42,993 nt of DNA from Bacteroidota bacterium. GTDB taxonomy: Bacteria; Bacteroidota; Bacteroidia; Chitinophagales; Chitinophagaceae. Within the stretch, counting starts at the first letter, position 1. Each line of letters opens with the position of its first letter. The notes beneath the pieces are model-generated. The model was given only the letters and a program-made list of their open reading frames with translations. It had not been told where the DNA came from and searched no databases. Positions 31,899 through 40,815 of this stretch are shown piece after piece. The stretch lies in NCBI GenBank assembly GCA_018268075.1, contig JAFDXH010000229.1, forward strand, positions 1 through 42,993, in the 5' to 3' direction. The position numbers and the translations under genes are program-made.

Positions 31899-34007
31899 GT
31901 GTCTTTTACCTCCATATTAAAAAACCCTATTGAATATTTAAAAGGTGTAGGCCCACAGCGGGCTGACCTTTTAAAGAAGGAGGCAGGGATATTTACATTT
32001 GAAGACCTATTGAATTATTTTCCTTATCGGCATATAGACCGCACGAAAGTAGCGCGAATAGCGGATATTCATCCAGATTCAGATTATGTTTTGGTTTCGG
32101 GAAAAGTAATTTCTGTAGAAGAATTAGGTGAAAAGCGCTCGAGGCGATTTGTTGTTTCCATGAGTGATGGTTCTGGAATTATGGAGCTGGTTTGGTTTCA
32201 GGGAATTAATTGGGTAAATAAAATATTGCATACTGGTACTCCATTGCGTGTGTTTGGTAAGGTTGGTTTTTTTATGAACAGCCTACAAATGGCACATCCG
32301 GAATTTGAAATAATCAATACAACCCATACACCTACAAGAGATTTTCTTGAGCCAGTGTACCCGAGTACAGAAAAACTAAAAGCAAGACAATTAGGCGGCA
32401 GAAATATTGCCCAGCTTACTTATGCACTTCTTCAACTTTTATCAGAAAAAGATTTGCCTGAGAACTTGCCTCTTACAATTTTGGAAAAATATAAATTAAA
32501 AAACAGATTTGAATCCTATAAAAATATACATTTCCCCTCTAATCAAGGTGAGTGGCAGGATGCTGTAACCCGCTTAAAATATGAGGAATTATTTATATCG
32601 CAGCTAAGATTAGGGTTAGTAAGATTTCAAAGAAATACTTTTTCTAAAGGATTGATTTTTGAGAAATCAGGAGATTTTTTAAATGATTTTTATCATCATC
32701 ATCTGCCCTTTGAACTAACCAATGCACAGAAACGGGTATTGAAGGAAATAAGGCGAGATATGGGAAGTGGCAGGCAAATGAATAGGCTGCTGCAGGGAGA
32801 TGTGGGGAGTGGTAAAACTATGGTGGCATTATTATCTATGTTGATTGCGGCAGGCAATGGATATCAAAGCTGTTTTATGGCGCCCACAGAAATTCTGGCA
32901 CGACAGCATTATGATAATTTAAAAACCATGCTGGGCAATTTAAATATAGAAATTGGAATTATTACAGGATCGTCTTCGGCAAAAGAAAAACGTGAAGTGT
33001 TGGCTAAATGTGCTGATGGCATATTACACATTATCATAGGTACTCATGCACTGATTGAAGATACTGTACAATTTAAAAACCTTGGCCTTGCTATAATTGA
33101 TGAACAGCATCGCTTTGGGGTAGAGCAACGGGCTAAGCTTTGGAAAAAGAATACTGTACCACCACACATTTTAGTAATGACAGCCACCCCAATACCGCGC
33201 ACTTTGGCGCTCACCGCTTATGGCGATCTGGAGTACAGTATTATGGATGAGATGCCCGCAGGCCGCATACCCATTACTACAGTGCATCGCATGGAATATA
33301 GGCGGCCAGATGTGATGGGTTTCGTAAGAAGTGAAATTGACAAAGGCAGGCAAGTCTATATCATTTACCCATTGATCGAAGAAAGCGCCAAGCTTGATTT
33401 TGAAAACCTGATGAAAGGGTATGAAGATGTAAAGGCTTATTTCCCCGAACCCAAGTATTATATAAGTGTAGTACATGGCAGGCAAAAGAAGGATATGAAG
33501 ACAATAAATATGAGCCGCTTTGTGGAAGGCGATACCCAGATAATGGTTTCTACTACTGTGATAGAAGTAGGGGTAAATGTGCCCAATGCCAGTGTAATGG
33601 TCATTGAAAATTCTGAAAAATTTGGGCTTACCCAGCTTCACCAATTGAGGGGGCGGGTAGGGCGCGGAAGCGAAAAAAGTTATTGCATTTTAATGAGTAA
33701 AGTGAAAATGACCCCAGACGCTAAAGCGCGAATTAAAATTATGTGCGAAACAAATGATGGTTTTAAGATAGCTGAGAAGGATCTTGAAATAAGAGGGCCC
33801 GGCGATATAGAAGGTACAAGGCAAAGCGGTGAACTTAATTTTAAGTTGGCCAATATCGTTGAGGATCGAGCAATATTAGAGCAGGCTCGGCATGACGCGG
33901 AAAATATTATCAAACAGGATAATACCCTTTCGGGAGCAGCATATACCGGATTAAGAATGTTCCTGCAATCCGATGGTAAAAGAACCGGATGGTCTAAAAT
34001 ATCGTAG
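31899..34007 (+). CDS. recG: ATP-dependent DNA helicase RecG
   Basis: Drives fork reversal and branch migration of Holliday-type junctions during repair. The wedge/OB domain (about 50-160, VLVSGKVISVEELGEK, GIMELVWFQG) precedes helicase domain 1 with Walker A GDVGSGKT at residues 300-307 and the DEQH box at 401-404 (IIDEQHRFGVEQR), then MTATPIPRTLALT, and domain 2 with HQLRGRVGRGSEKSYC. The C-terminal LEIRGPGDIEGTRQSG matches the RecG hook region. Length 702 aa is standard. The start is GTG at 31899; MSFTSILKNPIEYLKGVGPQRADLL aligns with the normal RecG N-terminus, and an upstream TATATTTG box agrees. A CCCATTTT/AAAATGGG hairpin follows the stop. Confidence 0.96.
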   Translation: MSFTSILKNPIEYLKGVGPQRADLLKKEAGIFTFEDLLNYFPYRHIDRTKVARIADIHPDSDYVLVSGKVISVEELGEKRSRRFVVSMSDGSGIMELVWFQGINWVNKILHTGTPLRVFGKVGFFMNSLQMAHPEFEIINTTHTPTRDFLEPVYPSTEKLKARQLGGRNIAQLTYALLQLLSEKDLPENLPLTILEKYKLKNRFESYKNIHFPSNQGEWQDAVTRLKYEELFISQLRLGLVRFQRNTFSKGLIFEKSGDFLNDFYHHHLPFELTNAQKRVLKEIRRDMGSGRQMNRLLQGDVGSGKTMVALLSMLIAAGNGYQSCFMAPTEILARQHYDNLKTMLGNLNIEIGIITGSSSAKEKREVLAKCADGILHIIIGTHALIEDTVQFKNLGLAIIDEQHRFGVEQRAKLWKKNTVPPHILVMTATPIPRTLALTAYGDLEYSIMDEMPAGRIPITTVHRMEYRRPDVMGFVRSEIDKGRQVYIIYPLIEESAKLDFENLMKGYEDVKAYFPEPKYYISVVHGRQKKDMKTINMSRFVEGDTQIMVSTTVIEVGVNVPNASVMVIENSEKFGLTQLHQLRGRVGRGSEKSYCILMSKVKMTPDAKARIKIMCETNDGFKIAEKDLEIRGPGDIEGTRQSGELNFKLANIVEDRAILEQARHDAENIIKQDNTLSGAAYTGLRMFLQSDGKRTGWSKIS

Positions 34008-34026
34008 TTTATTGGAAGATTATTTG

Positions 34027-34056
34027 CCCATTTTGTTAATTGCCTGATAAAATGGG
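34027..34056 (+). terminator. Hairpin after recG
   Basis: An 8-bp perfect stem (CCCATTTT at 34027-34034, AAAATGGG at 34049-34056) with a 14-base loop begins 20 bases past the recG stop. No T-run follows, so intrinsic termination is doubtful; a 3' stabilising hairpin is equally possible. Confidence 0.35.
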
Positions 34057-34174
34057 GGTGGTTCAGAAATTTTAAAATTTCTCAAATAATTCTTTCGTAA
34101 ATTGTATTTGAATTTTAATGTTTGTTGAAAATAGTTTTTACTAATAATTTTCGATCATTAATAAAAAAGTAATC

Positions 34175-37100
34175 TTGAAATTTTACCCTCTGATTTTCAA
34201 TTTTTTATTGATTTTTCTTATTTCTATTGCTAATACTTCGGTACAAGCTCAAGTTCAGTTTATTGAAAATAAGGGGCAATGGGATAAGCAGGTAAAATTT
34301 ATGAGCAATGCCGGCGATGGCGCTTTCTACCTTACTGAAAATGGCTTTACAGTTTCACAATTTGATAGTAAGGATATGGTAAACATAAAAAACCAAATTC
34401 ACGGTGCGCAATCAGGAGATTCAAAAACTATCGGTAATACCAGAAGTTTAAAAAATAACAACACCGTAAAGTCGCATGCTTATGCTGTAAGTTTTGTTAA
34501 TGGCAGCGCAACCAATATCACCGGTGAAAAACCCATAGTTACAGTAAACAATTACTTTATAGGAAATGATCCTTCTAAATGGGCATCTAATTGCCGGATT
34601 TTTCAGGCAGTAACTTACCACGAAGTATATCCGGGAATAGATGTAAGGTATTATATAGATGGTGGTAGCAATTTGAAATATGATATAATAGTGAAGCCGG
34701 GTGGCCGAGTGGAGGATATAGCTATGAAATATAGTGGGGTAGATAAGATCGAGACCAAAAATAAAGAGTTGATTATTACTACACCTTTGGGAAAAAGTAA
34801 AGAACTAAAACCTTACACTTTTCAAACACTAAATAATTCTCGTCAGGAAGTAGATGCCCGCTATGAAATAAAAGGTGATGTAGTAAAGTTCAAAGTAAAA
34901 AATTATTCGCCTGAAGAGACTTTAATAATTGACCCTACCGAAATCTTTTTTAGTTACTCTGGGAGCATTGCAGATAATTGGGGCTTTACAGCTACCTATG
35001 GGCCAGACGGAAGTTTTTATGGCGGCGGGATTGTTTTTGGGCCGGGGTTTCCTGTATCACCCGGTAGTTACGATCAGACCTTTGATAACATACGCGACAT
35101 CGGAATCATTAAATTATCGCCCGATGGAAGCAAAAGAATTTATGCAACTTATATAGGGGGCAATGGTGAGGAGCAACCACATAGCTTAGTAGTAGATGCA
35201 CAGGGAAATCTAATTATGGCAGGCCGGACAAACTCTTCTGATTATCCATGTCTGCCGGCAAGAGATCCTTTAGTAAGTGGCGTAGGGGGCGGATGGGATA
35301 TTTGTGTAACAAAATTAAATGCCTCAGGAAGTGCATTGATAGGATCTATGCGAATAGGTGGGCGGGGAGATGATGGGGTAAATATAGTAGATGATAGTGG
35401 CAACGGCCTTAATTCACTTAAAAGAAATTATGGAGATGATGCAAGAAGTGAAGTAATTCTCGATGGTCAAAATAATATTTATGTTGCTTCCTCTACTCAA
35501 TCAGTTGGTACTACTTTTCCTACCACTCCGGGCGTGATTCAAAGAAGTAATGCCGGCCTGCAGGATGGTGTTGTATTAAAACTTTCTCCCAATTGCGATC
35601 GGATATTACTAAGCACATTATTAGGTGGCGGCGCTAACGATGCCGCCTATGTACTTACTCTGGGCCAAAATGGAAATCTATATGTAGCAGGCGGCACTGC
35701 CAGCTCCGACCTTATTGGAATTTCAAAAGCTGGAGTTATAAAGCCTGCCTATTCACCAGCTACAGCAGGTGATGAATGTGATGGCTATGTTATTGAACTA
35801 AATACAACTTTTACCACAGCAGTAAGAGGAACCTACATTGGCACCACCTCAGCAGACCAGATTTATGGTATTGAAACAGATAAAAATGGATTTATTTATG
35901 TGATGGGTACTTCTGAAGGTAATATGCCTGTAATCAATGCAGCCTATTTTGTTCCCGGGTCCAAACAATTTATTTCGAAATTAGCGCCGGATCTTAGTGC
36001 ATTTGTTTATAGTACTGTTTTTGGCTCACCCAATTCCAGTGTGCCTAATATATCACCAACGGCTTTTCTGGTAGATCGTTGTGAGAATGTATATGTTTCT
36101 GGATGGGGCGGTAAACCTAATAGTGGATATAAAGGTGGGAATACTATAGGAATGCCTACCACTGCAGGAGCAATCAAAACCCAAACCGATGCTTCCGGCA
36201 GTGATTTTTATTTTTTCGTTTTACAAAAAAATGCAGCTTCACAATTATATGGAAGTTTTTTCGGACAGAATGATCCGCCCGACCCATCTACTTTTGGAGA
36301 TCATGTGGATGGCGGTACCAGTAGATTTGATCGCAATGGTGTAATCTATCAGGCTATATGTGCCAACTGTGGCAGAACCGCGCCTTTTCCAGGAACGCCC
36401 GGATCCTGGTCGCCTACCAATCAGGCCACTACAAATGGCAAATGTAATCTGGGTATGCTCAAAATTGAAATGGATTTCACGGGTGTAAGGTCAGCCCTCA
36501 GAACTTCCATTGATGGTGTGCCAAACGATACTTCAGGTTGCGCACCACTTACTGTGAATTTTAATGACTCGCTTAAAATGGGTAAATTATATTTTTGGAG
36601 TTTTGGTGATGGTACCGGCGATACCACTACTGTTCCTACAAATTCTCATTCATATAATGCAATAGGAAATTATTTAGTTCGGTTAATTACCATTGACAGC
36701 CTCACCTGTAATATAGCTGATACATCCTATAAAACTATCAGGGTTGGAAATATAAAAGTCAATCTGGATTTTTTATCTGCAAAGATTCCTCCATGTACCA
36801 ATTTAAGTTATCAGTTTACCAATACCTCTACTGCCGGAGCCCCTTTTAATTCTAATACATTTACATGGGACTTTGGCGATAATTCACCTTTACTTACTAC
36901 CAGCTATGCACCACCCATTTCACACACTTATGCAGGCCCGGGTACTTATCAGGTAAAATTATCTATCAATGATACTACTTTTTGCAACTCGCCAAAAGAT
37001 ACCATTAAAACAGTGCGCCTTTCGCCACAGGTAAAAGCACTCTTTGATACACCTGACATAGGATGTGCACCTTACAACGCAGTATTTAAAAATACTTCAT

Positions 37101-37786
37101 TAGGCGGACTTCAGTTTCTATGGGCTTTCGGTGACGGATCTACTTCTGCTGATTCTGATCCTACACATCTTTATAATTTGCCAGGTACCTATCAGGTCAA
37201 GCTCTTGGCCTTTGATACTTCGTCCTGCAATAAAATAGATTCTACCACCTTTACCATAAAGGTTAGCCCCAAACCTACAGCAGCATTTGCATATACCCCG
37301 ATTAGCCCTGTAGAAAATAAGGCAACAACGTTTATCAACCAATCCATAGGTGCAACATCTTATTTATGGAATTTTGGAGATGGTGACACATCAATTGAAG
37401 TAAATCCTTCATACATTTTTAATGCGACCGGCACCTACAATGTATGCCTTAAAGCAAGTAATGATGCAGGCTGTAGCGATGACACCTGCATGCCAGTACG
37501 TGCCTTAATCAGGCCCTTGTTAGATGTGCCTTCTGCATTCACACCTGGTAGGTTTGGCCAGAATGGTGAGATAAAAGTAGCAGGATTTGGAATTAAAGAA
37601 ATGATTTGGACAATATACAACCGATGGGGGCAGAAAGTTTTTGAATCAACGAATAGTAAAGTGGGATGGAACGGAACCTATAAGGGAAAATTACAGCCAA
37701 CAGAGGTATATGCTTATACATTAAAAGTTACTTTTTCTGATGGTACTAAGACAATTAAGACCGGCGATATTACGCTATTAAGATAA
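34175..37786 (+). CDS. Large T9SS type B cargo: SBBP/PKD repeat surface protein
   Basis: A 1203-aa secreted or cell-surface protein. A signal peptide (about 1-24, ending SVQA) precedes a DUF7948-like domain opening VQFIENKGQWDKQVKFMSN. Residues about 250-760 hold SBBP-type beta-propeller repeats (for example YIGGNGEEQPHSLVVDAQGN). Four PKD domains follow between about 790 and 1095 (WSFGDGTGDT, WDFGDNSP, WAFGDGSTS, WNFGDGDTS). The last 90 residues are a gliding-motility-type C-terminal sorting domain (PSAFTPGRFGQNGEIKVAG, IYNRWGQKVFES, GWNGTYKGK, VYAYTLKVTFSDG). It therefore travels through the type IX secretion system as a type B substrate. The start is TTG at 34175: the upstream stop at 34145 leaves no ATG and the signal peptide begins at this codon. 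PorP/SprF follows after 5 bases. Adhesion is a reasonable but unproven role. Confidence 0.88.
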   Translation: MKFYPLIFNFLLIFLISIANTSVQAQVQFIENKGQWDKQVKFMSNAGDGAFYLTENGFTVSQFDSKDMVNIKNQIHGAQSGDSKTIGNTRSLKNNNTVKSHAYAVSFVNGSATNITGEKPIVTVNNYFIGNDPSKWASNCRIFQAVTYHEVYPGIDVRYYIDGGSNLKYDIIVKPGGRVEDIAMKYSGVDKIETKNKELIITTPLGKSKELKPYTFQTLNNSRQEVDARYEIKGDVVKFKVKNYSPEETLIIDPTEIFFSYSGSIADNWGFTATYGPDGSFYGGGIVFGPGFPVSPGSYDQTFDNIRDIGIIKLSPDGSKRIYATYIGGNGEEQPHSLVVDAQGNLIMAGRTNSSDYPCLPARDPLVSGVGGGWDICVTKLNASGSALIGSMRIGGRGDDGVNIVDDSGNGLNSLKRNYGDDARSEVILDGQNNIYVASSTQSVGTTFPTTPGVIQRSNAGLQDGVVLKLSPNCDRILLSTLLGGGANDAAYVLTLGQNGNLYVAGGTASSDLIGISKAGVIKPAYSPATAGDECDGYVIELNTTFTTAVRGTYIGTTSADQIYGIETDKNGFIYVMGTSEGNMPVINAAYFVPGSKQFISKLAPDLSAFVYSTVFGSPNSSVPNISPTAFLVDRCENVYVSGWGGKPNSGYKGGNTIGMPTTAGAIKTQTDASGSDFYFFVLQKNAASQLYGSFFGQNDPPDPSTFGDHVDGGTSRFDRNGVIYQAICANCGRTAPFPGTPGSWSPTNQATTNGKCNLGMLKIEMDFTGVRSALRTSIDGVPNDTSGCAPLTVNFNDSLKMGKLYFWSFGDGTGDTTTVPTNSHSYNAIGNYLVRLITIDSLTCNIADTSYKTIRVGNIKVNLDFLSAKIPPCTNLSYQFTNTSTAGAPFNSNTFTWDFGDNSPLLTTSYAPPISHTYAGPGTYQVKLSINDTTFCNSPKDTIKTVRLSPQVKALFDTPDIGCAPYNAVFKNTSLGGLQFLWAFGDGSTSADSDPTHLYNLPGTYQVKLLAFDTSSCNKIDSTTFTIKVSPKPTAAFAYTPISPVENKATTFINQSIGATSYLWNFGDGDTSIEVNPSYIFNATGTYNVCLKASNDAGCSDDTCMPVRALIRPLLDVPSAFTPGRFGQNGEIKVAGFGIKEMIWTIYNRWGQKVFESTNSKVGWNGTYKGKLQPTEVYAYTLKVTFSDGTKTIKTGDITLLR

Positions 37787-37791
37787 GAAGA

Positions 37792-38820
37792 ATGAAATTG
37801 AAAATTAAAATATTGATCCTTTTGTTTACGGTAATGCTTACTCGAAAAGCAGTGGCACAGGATCTTCATTTTTCACAATTTTTCAATAATCCATTATTAA
37901 CGAATCCTGCTAATACGGGTTTCATTCCTGATGCAGATTATAGAATTAGCGCCAGCTATCGCAATCAATATTCAAATATTATGGCAGTACCTTACAAAAC
38001 CATCAGTGTATATGGTGATGCACAGGTATTTAGAAATAAAATAGAAAATGGTTGGTTGGGAATAGGCGGGGTAATCATGCGCGACGTAGCCGGTACAGGA
38101 AGCCTTACCTCTACAAAAATTTATGGATCATTGGCCTACCACCAAATGTTAGGATTAAGTAGCCTGCTGAGTGCCGGCTTTAATGTAGGCTGGGCTAATA
38201 AGCGCATTGACCAGAGCAAACTTACTTTTCCTGATCAATTTGACGGAAAGTTTTTTGACGCTTCACTACCTACCGCTGTACTACTCCAAAATAATAATGT
38301 CAGCTTTTTCGATATTCAGGCAGGAATGAATTATGCCTACTTCCCAACCGAAAATATCTATATCAATGCTGGATATTCCATCATGCATGTGAATACACCA
38401 CAAGAAAAATTTTTTGATGCAACCGCAGGTGCAGATAATAAAATACCAATCCGCCACACCGCTTTTATAAATGGGCTCTTTAAGGTACATGATCAGGTGA
38501 TTGTAAATCCCAATGCCTACTATTCCCGTATGGCGGGCGCATCAGAATTGGTGCTTGGGTTAAATGCGGCGTACGACCTTACAGGAGATGGAACTAAACA
38601 ATTGATTGGTGGCCTATACTATCGTTATAATGAGGCAGTAATTCCAATGATTGGCCTGGAAATAAAAAATGTCAGGTTTACTTTTAGTTATGATGTAACA
38701 GCCTCCTCTCTAAAAACATTTAATAATTCACTTGGCGCTTCGGAATTCAATGTTTTGAAGAAAGGTTTTTATAATGAATATGAAGGCAACAGGCGCCAAT
38801 CATTATGTCCAACATTTTAG
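37792..38820 (+). CDS. PorP/SprF family T9SS outer-membrane protein
   Basis: A 342-aa outer-membrane beta-barrel protein of the PorP/SprF family. After a signal peptide (1-22, ending AVAQ) comes the family opening DLHFSQFFNNPLLTNPANTGF, then SASYRNQYSNI, and repeated beta strands ending FTFSYDVTASSLKT. SprF of Flavobacterium johnsoniae is required to secrete or anchor its type B partner SprB; the arrangement here is the same, with the large cargo gene ending 5 bases upstream, so the two are certainly co-transcribed and probably function as a pair. ATG at 37792 follows an AAGAAGA purine run. It converges on the Mrp gene with 35 bases between. Confidence 0.92.
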   Translation: MKLKIKILILLFTVMLTRKAVAQDLHFSQFFNNPLLTNPANTGFIPDADYRISASYRNQYSNIMAVPYKTISVYGDAQVFRNKIENGWLGIGGVIMRDVAGTGSLTSTKIYGSLAYHQMLGLSSLLSAGFNVGWANKRIDQSKLTFPDQFDGKFFDASLPTAVLLQNNNVSFFDIQAGMNYAYFPTENIYINAGYSIMHVNTPQEKFFDATAGADNKIPIRHTAFINGLFKVHDQVIVNPNAYYSRMAGASELVLGLNAAYDLTGDGTKQLIGGLYYRYNEAVIPMIGLEIKNVRFTFSYDVTASSLKTFNNSLGASEFNVLKKGFYNEYEGNRRQSLCPTF

Positions 38821-38855
38821 TAAAATAATTCCAACTTTTTTCTTAAATCTTATGC

Positions 38856-39944
38856 TCAAATAGTCTCTGCCACCACTTCATCTGGCATCATTGCATTTTT
38901 CATAGAAATACCCCTGATGGCACTATCCCCAAATTCCATAAATGCTTTTTTGGAAGCCTCATCATCACTCATCATTACCGGAATTCCTATATCACCGCCT
39001 TCTCTAACCGACTGCACAAGAGGAATTTCGCCAAGAAACGGAATGTCAAATTCCATGGCCAGTTTTTTACCTCCTTCTTTTCCAAAAATATAGTATTTAT
39101 TTTCTGGTAATTCGGCAGGAGTAAAATAACTCATATTCTCTACAAGGCCTATTATAGGCACTTTTAGCCCAGGCTGATTAAACATGGCAATACCTTTTTT
39201 AGCATCCGCAAGCGCTACTAATTGTGGGGTAGTTACTACTATTACGCCAGTTACAGGCACGGTTTGTACAATGGTTAAATGAATATCGCCCGTGCCGGGT
39301 GGCATATCAATTATAAGGTAATCTAGCTCGCCCCAATCTACATCAGTTACAAATTGCCGAATAGCACTGCTTACCATTGGGCCACGCCATACCACTGCTT
39401 GTTTTTCATCTACCAGCAGGCCAATACTCATTAATTTAATTCCAAAACGCTCAATGGGCACTATTTTACCCTTACCATCTACATCGCGCATTACAGGGCG
39501 TTCGCCGCGCACACCAAACATGATATGCACGCTGGGTCCATAAATATCTGCATCCATCAATCCTACTTTAGCGCCGCCCTGCGCGATTGCTAATGCCAGA
39601 TTAGAGGCTACAGTGCTCTTGCCTACACCACCTTTACCACTCACTACAGCTATTATATTCTTTACCCCCTTCAATACTTCTTTTTTATCTACACGCAAAC
39701 TGGTAGTGTTGCTCGACCAGCTTACGGTCACTACTGCATTTTCAAAATTTTTATGAATGGCCTTTTCACAATCCTTTTTGATTTTATCTTTTAGAGGGCA
39801 GGCAGGGGTAGTCAGTACAATAGTAAATGAAACTTCATTGCCTTTGATTACAATATCCTTTACCATGTTTAAGGTCACAAGGTCTTTTTTTAGGTCAGGC
39901 TCTTCTACTGTGCTTAATGATTTCAATATATCATCTTCTGTCAT
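38856..39944 (-). CDS. Mrp/ApbC-type Fe-S cluster carrier ATPase
   Basis: A cytoplasmic P-loop ATPase that carries or loads iron-sulfur clusters. Residues 1-90 form a MIP18/DUF59 domain (LTTPACPLKDKI with C49). The P-loop domain follows with the deviant Walker A SGKGGVGKST at 102-111, LMDADIYGPSVHIMFG, DYLIIDMPPGTGD and VVTTPQLVALADAKKG. The usual CxxC cluster-binding motif after ENMSYF is missing: the sequence continues TPAELPENKYYIFGKEGG. As far as I recall this cysteine-free form is common in Bacteroidota, so it may use other ligands or act without a bound cluster. Length 362 aa. ATG at 39942-39944. It is monocistronic, in tail-to-tail position with the PorP/SprF gene. Confidence 0.9.
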   Translation of the reverse strand: MTEDDILKSLSTVEEPDLKKDLVTLNMVKDIVIKGNEVSFTIVLTTPACPLKDKIKKDCEKAIHKNFENAVVTVSWSSNTTSLRVDKKEVLKGVKNIIAVVSGKGGVGKSTVASNLALAIAQGGAKVGLMDADIYGPSVHIMFGVRGERPVMRDVDGKGKIVPIERFGIKLMSIGLLVDEKQAVVWRGPMVSSAIRQFVTDVDWGELDYLIIDMPPGTGDIHLTIVQTVPVTGVIVVTTPQLVALADAKKGIAMFNQPGLKVPIIGLVENMSYFTPAELPENKYYIFGKEGGKKLAMEFDIPFLGEIPLVQSVREGGDIGIPVMMSDDEASKKAFMEFGDSAIRGISMKNAMMPDEVVAETI

Positions 39945-40174
39945 GGTTCGAATTTTTATTTTTTTTAAAAAAATGAGAAAGTGTAGTTATTTTTTATTTC
40001 CAATTACTTTAAAAAATCTTTGGATTCAGGCGTTGGCTACAATTTCTCATGCATTCAATTTTTTGTTAAAAACCAGAGGTTGATGCAAATTTAGGAATTG
40101 ATCACCTTACTTTGTTTCTAATAAGGTAACTTATCATTATTCAAGCAAATTTTTTCGGAACTTCGTACTGTATT

Positions 40175-40813
40175 ATGAAAAAAATTTTACCTCTTTGTCT
40201 TATCTTTTTGTTTTTGCTTCCCCAAATAGTAAAGGCACAATTTGAGACTTATAAAGATTCTGTGGTACAACTATACGGGGTAGTGATGACTGCTGATAGC
40301 CTGAAGGCTTTACCATCAGCAAGTATTTCTGTGGTTGGCCGCAATCAGGGTACTGTTTCTAACGATCAGGGTGTTTTTTCTATAGTAGTTTTAAAGGGGG
40401 ATCATATTGAATTTAGCAGTGTAGGGTACAAACCTAAAACTGTATTAATTCCTAAAAATATTGATGGTAATCAGCAAAGCATCATTCAGCTAATGGTAGA
40501 AGATACGGTGTATTTGCCTGCAACAATTATTAAAAAATATCCTACCCGGCAAGAATTTGAAAGGGATTTTGTGAATGCCAATATACCAGATGATCAATAC
40601 GAGATAGCCCGGCAAAATGTATCTGCCGCTAACAGGCGCGTACTGATGGCTACCTTACCGCGCGATGGCAGAGAAGCTGCAAATTATTACCTCAAACAAA
40701 ATGCACAAAAATATTATAGTGCTGGCCAGCTACCCCCCATGAATATTTTTAATCCAATGGCATGGGCCGAATTTATCAAATCGTGGAAGAGGGGCGATTT
40801 TAAAAGTAAGTAG
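40175..40813 (+). CDS. Exported carboxypeptidase-regulatory-like domain protein
   Basis: A 212-aa exported protein. A signal peptide (1-21, ending VKAQ) is followed by a CarboxypepD_reg-like Ig domain (about 32-115: VQLYGVVMTADSLKALPSASISV, GVFSIVVLKGDHIEFSSVGYKPKTV), then a helical tail with FERDFVNANIPDDQYEIARQN and PRDGREAANYYLKQNAQ. Proteins with this layout and tail are common in Bacteroidota, but I know no function. ATG at 40175. The 230-base gap upstream has a 6-bp hairpin (ACCTTA at 40104 with TAAGGT at 40122) overlapping a TTACTTTG stretch that is one base off the -7 box. It ends two bases before the convergent ribD stop. Confidence 0.75.
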   Translation: MKKILPLCLIFLFLLPQIVKAQFETYKDSVVQLYGVVMTADSLKALPSASISVVGRNQGTVSNDQGVFSIVVLKGDHIEFSSVGYKPKTVLIPKNIDGNQQSIIQLMVEDTVYLPATIIKKYPTRQEFERDFVNANIPDDQYEIARQNVSAANRRVLMATLPRDGREAANYYLKQNAQKYYSAGQLPPMNIFNPMAWAEFIKSWKRGDFKSK

Positions 40814-40815
40814 AA

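Noticed and set aside
33171-33644. 157-aa minus-strand ORF inside recG
   Set aside because: Antisense of the RecG helicase domain, which is strongly conserved on the plus strand.
39757-40083. 108-aa plus-strand ORF over the start of the Mrp gene
   Set aside because: Mostly antisense to mrp; no start context or conserved features.
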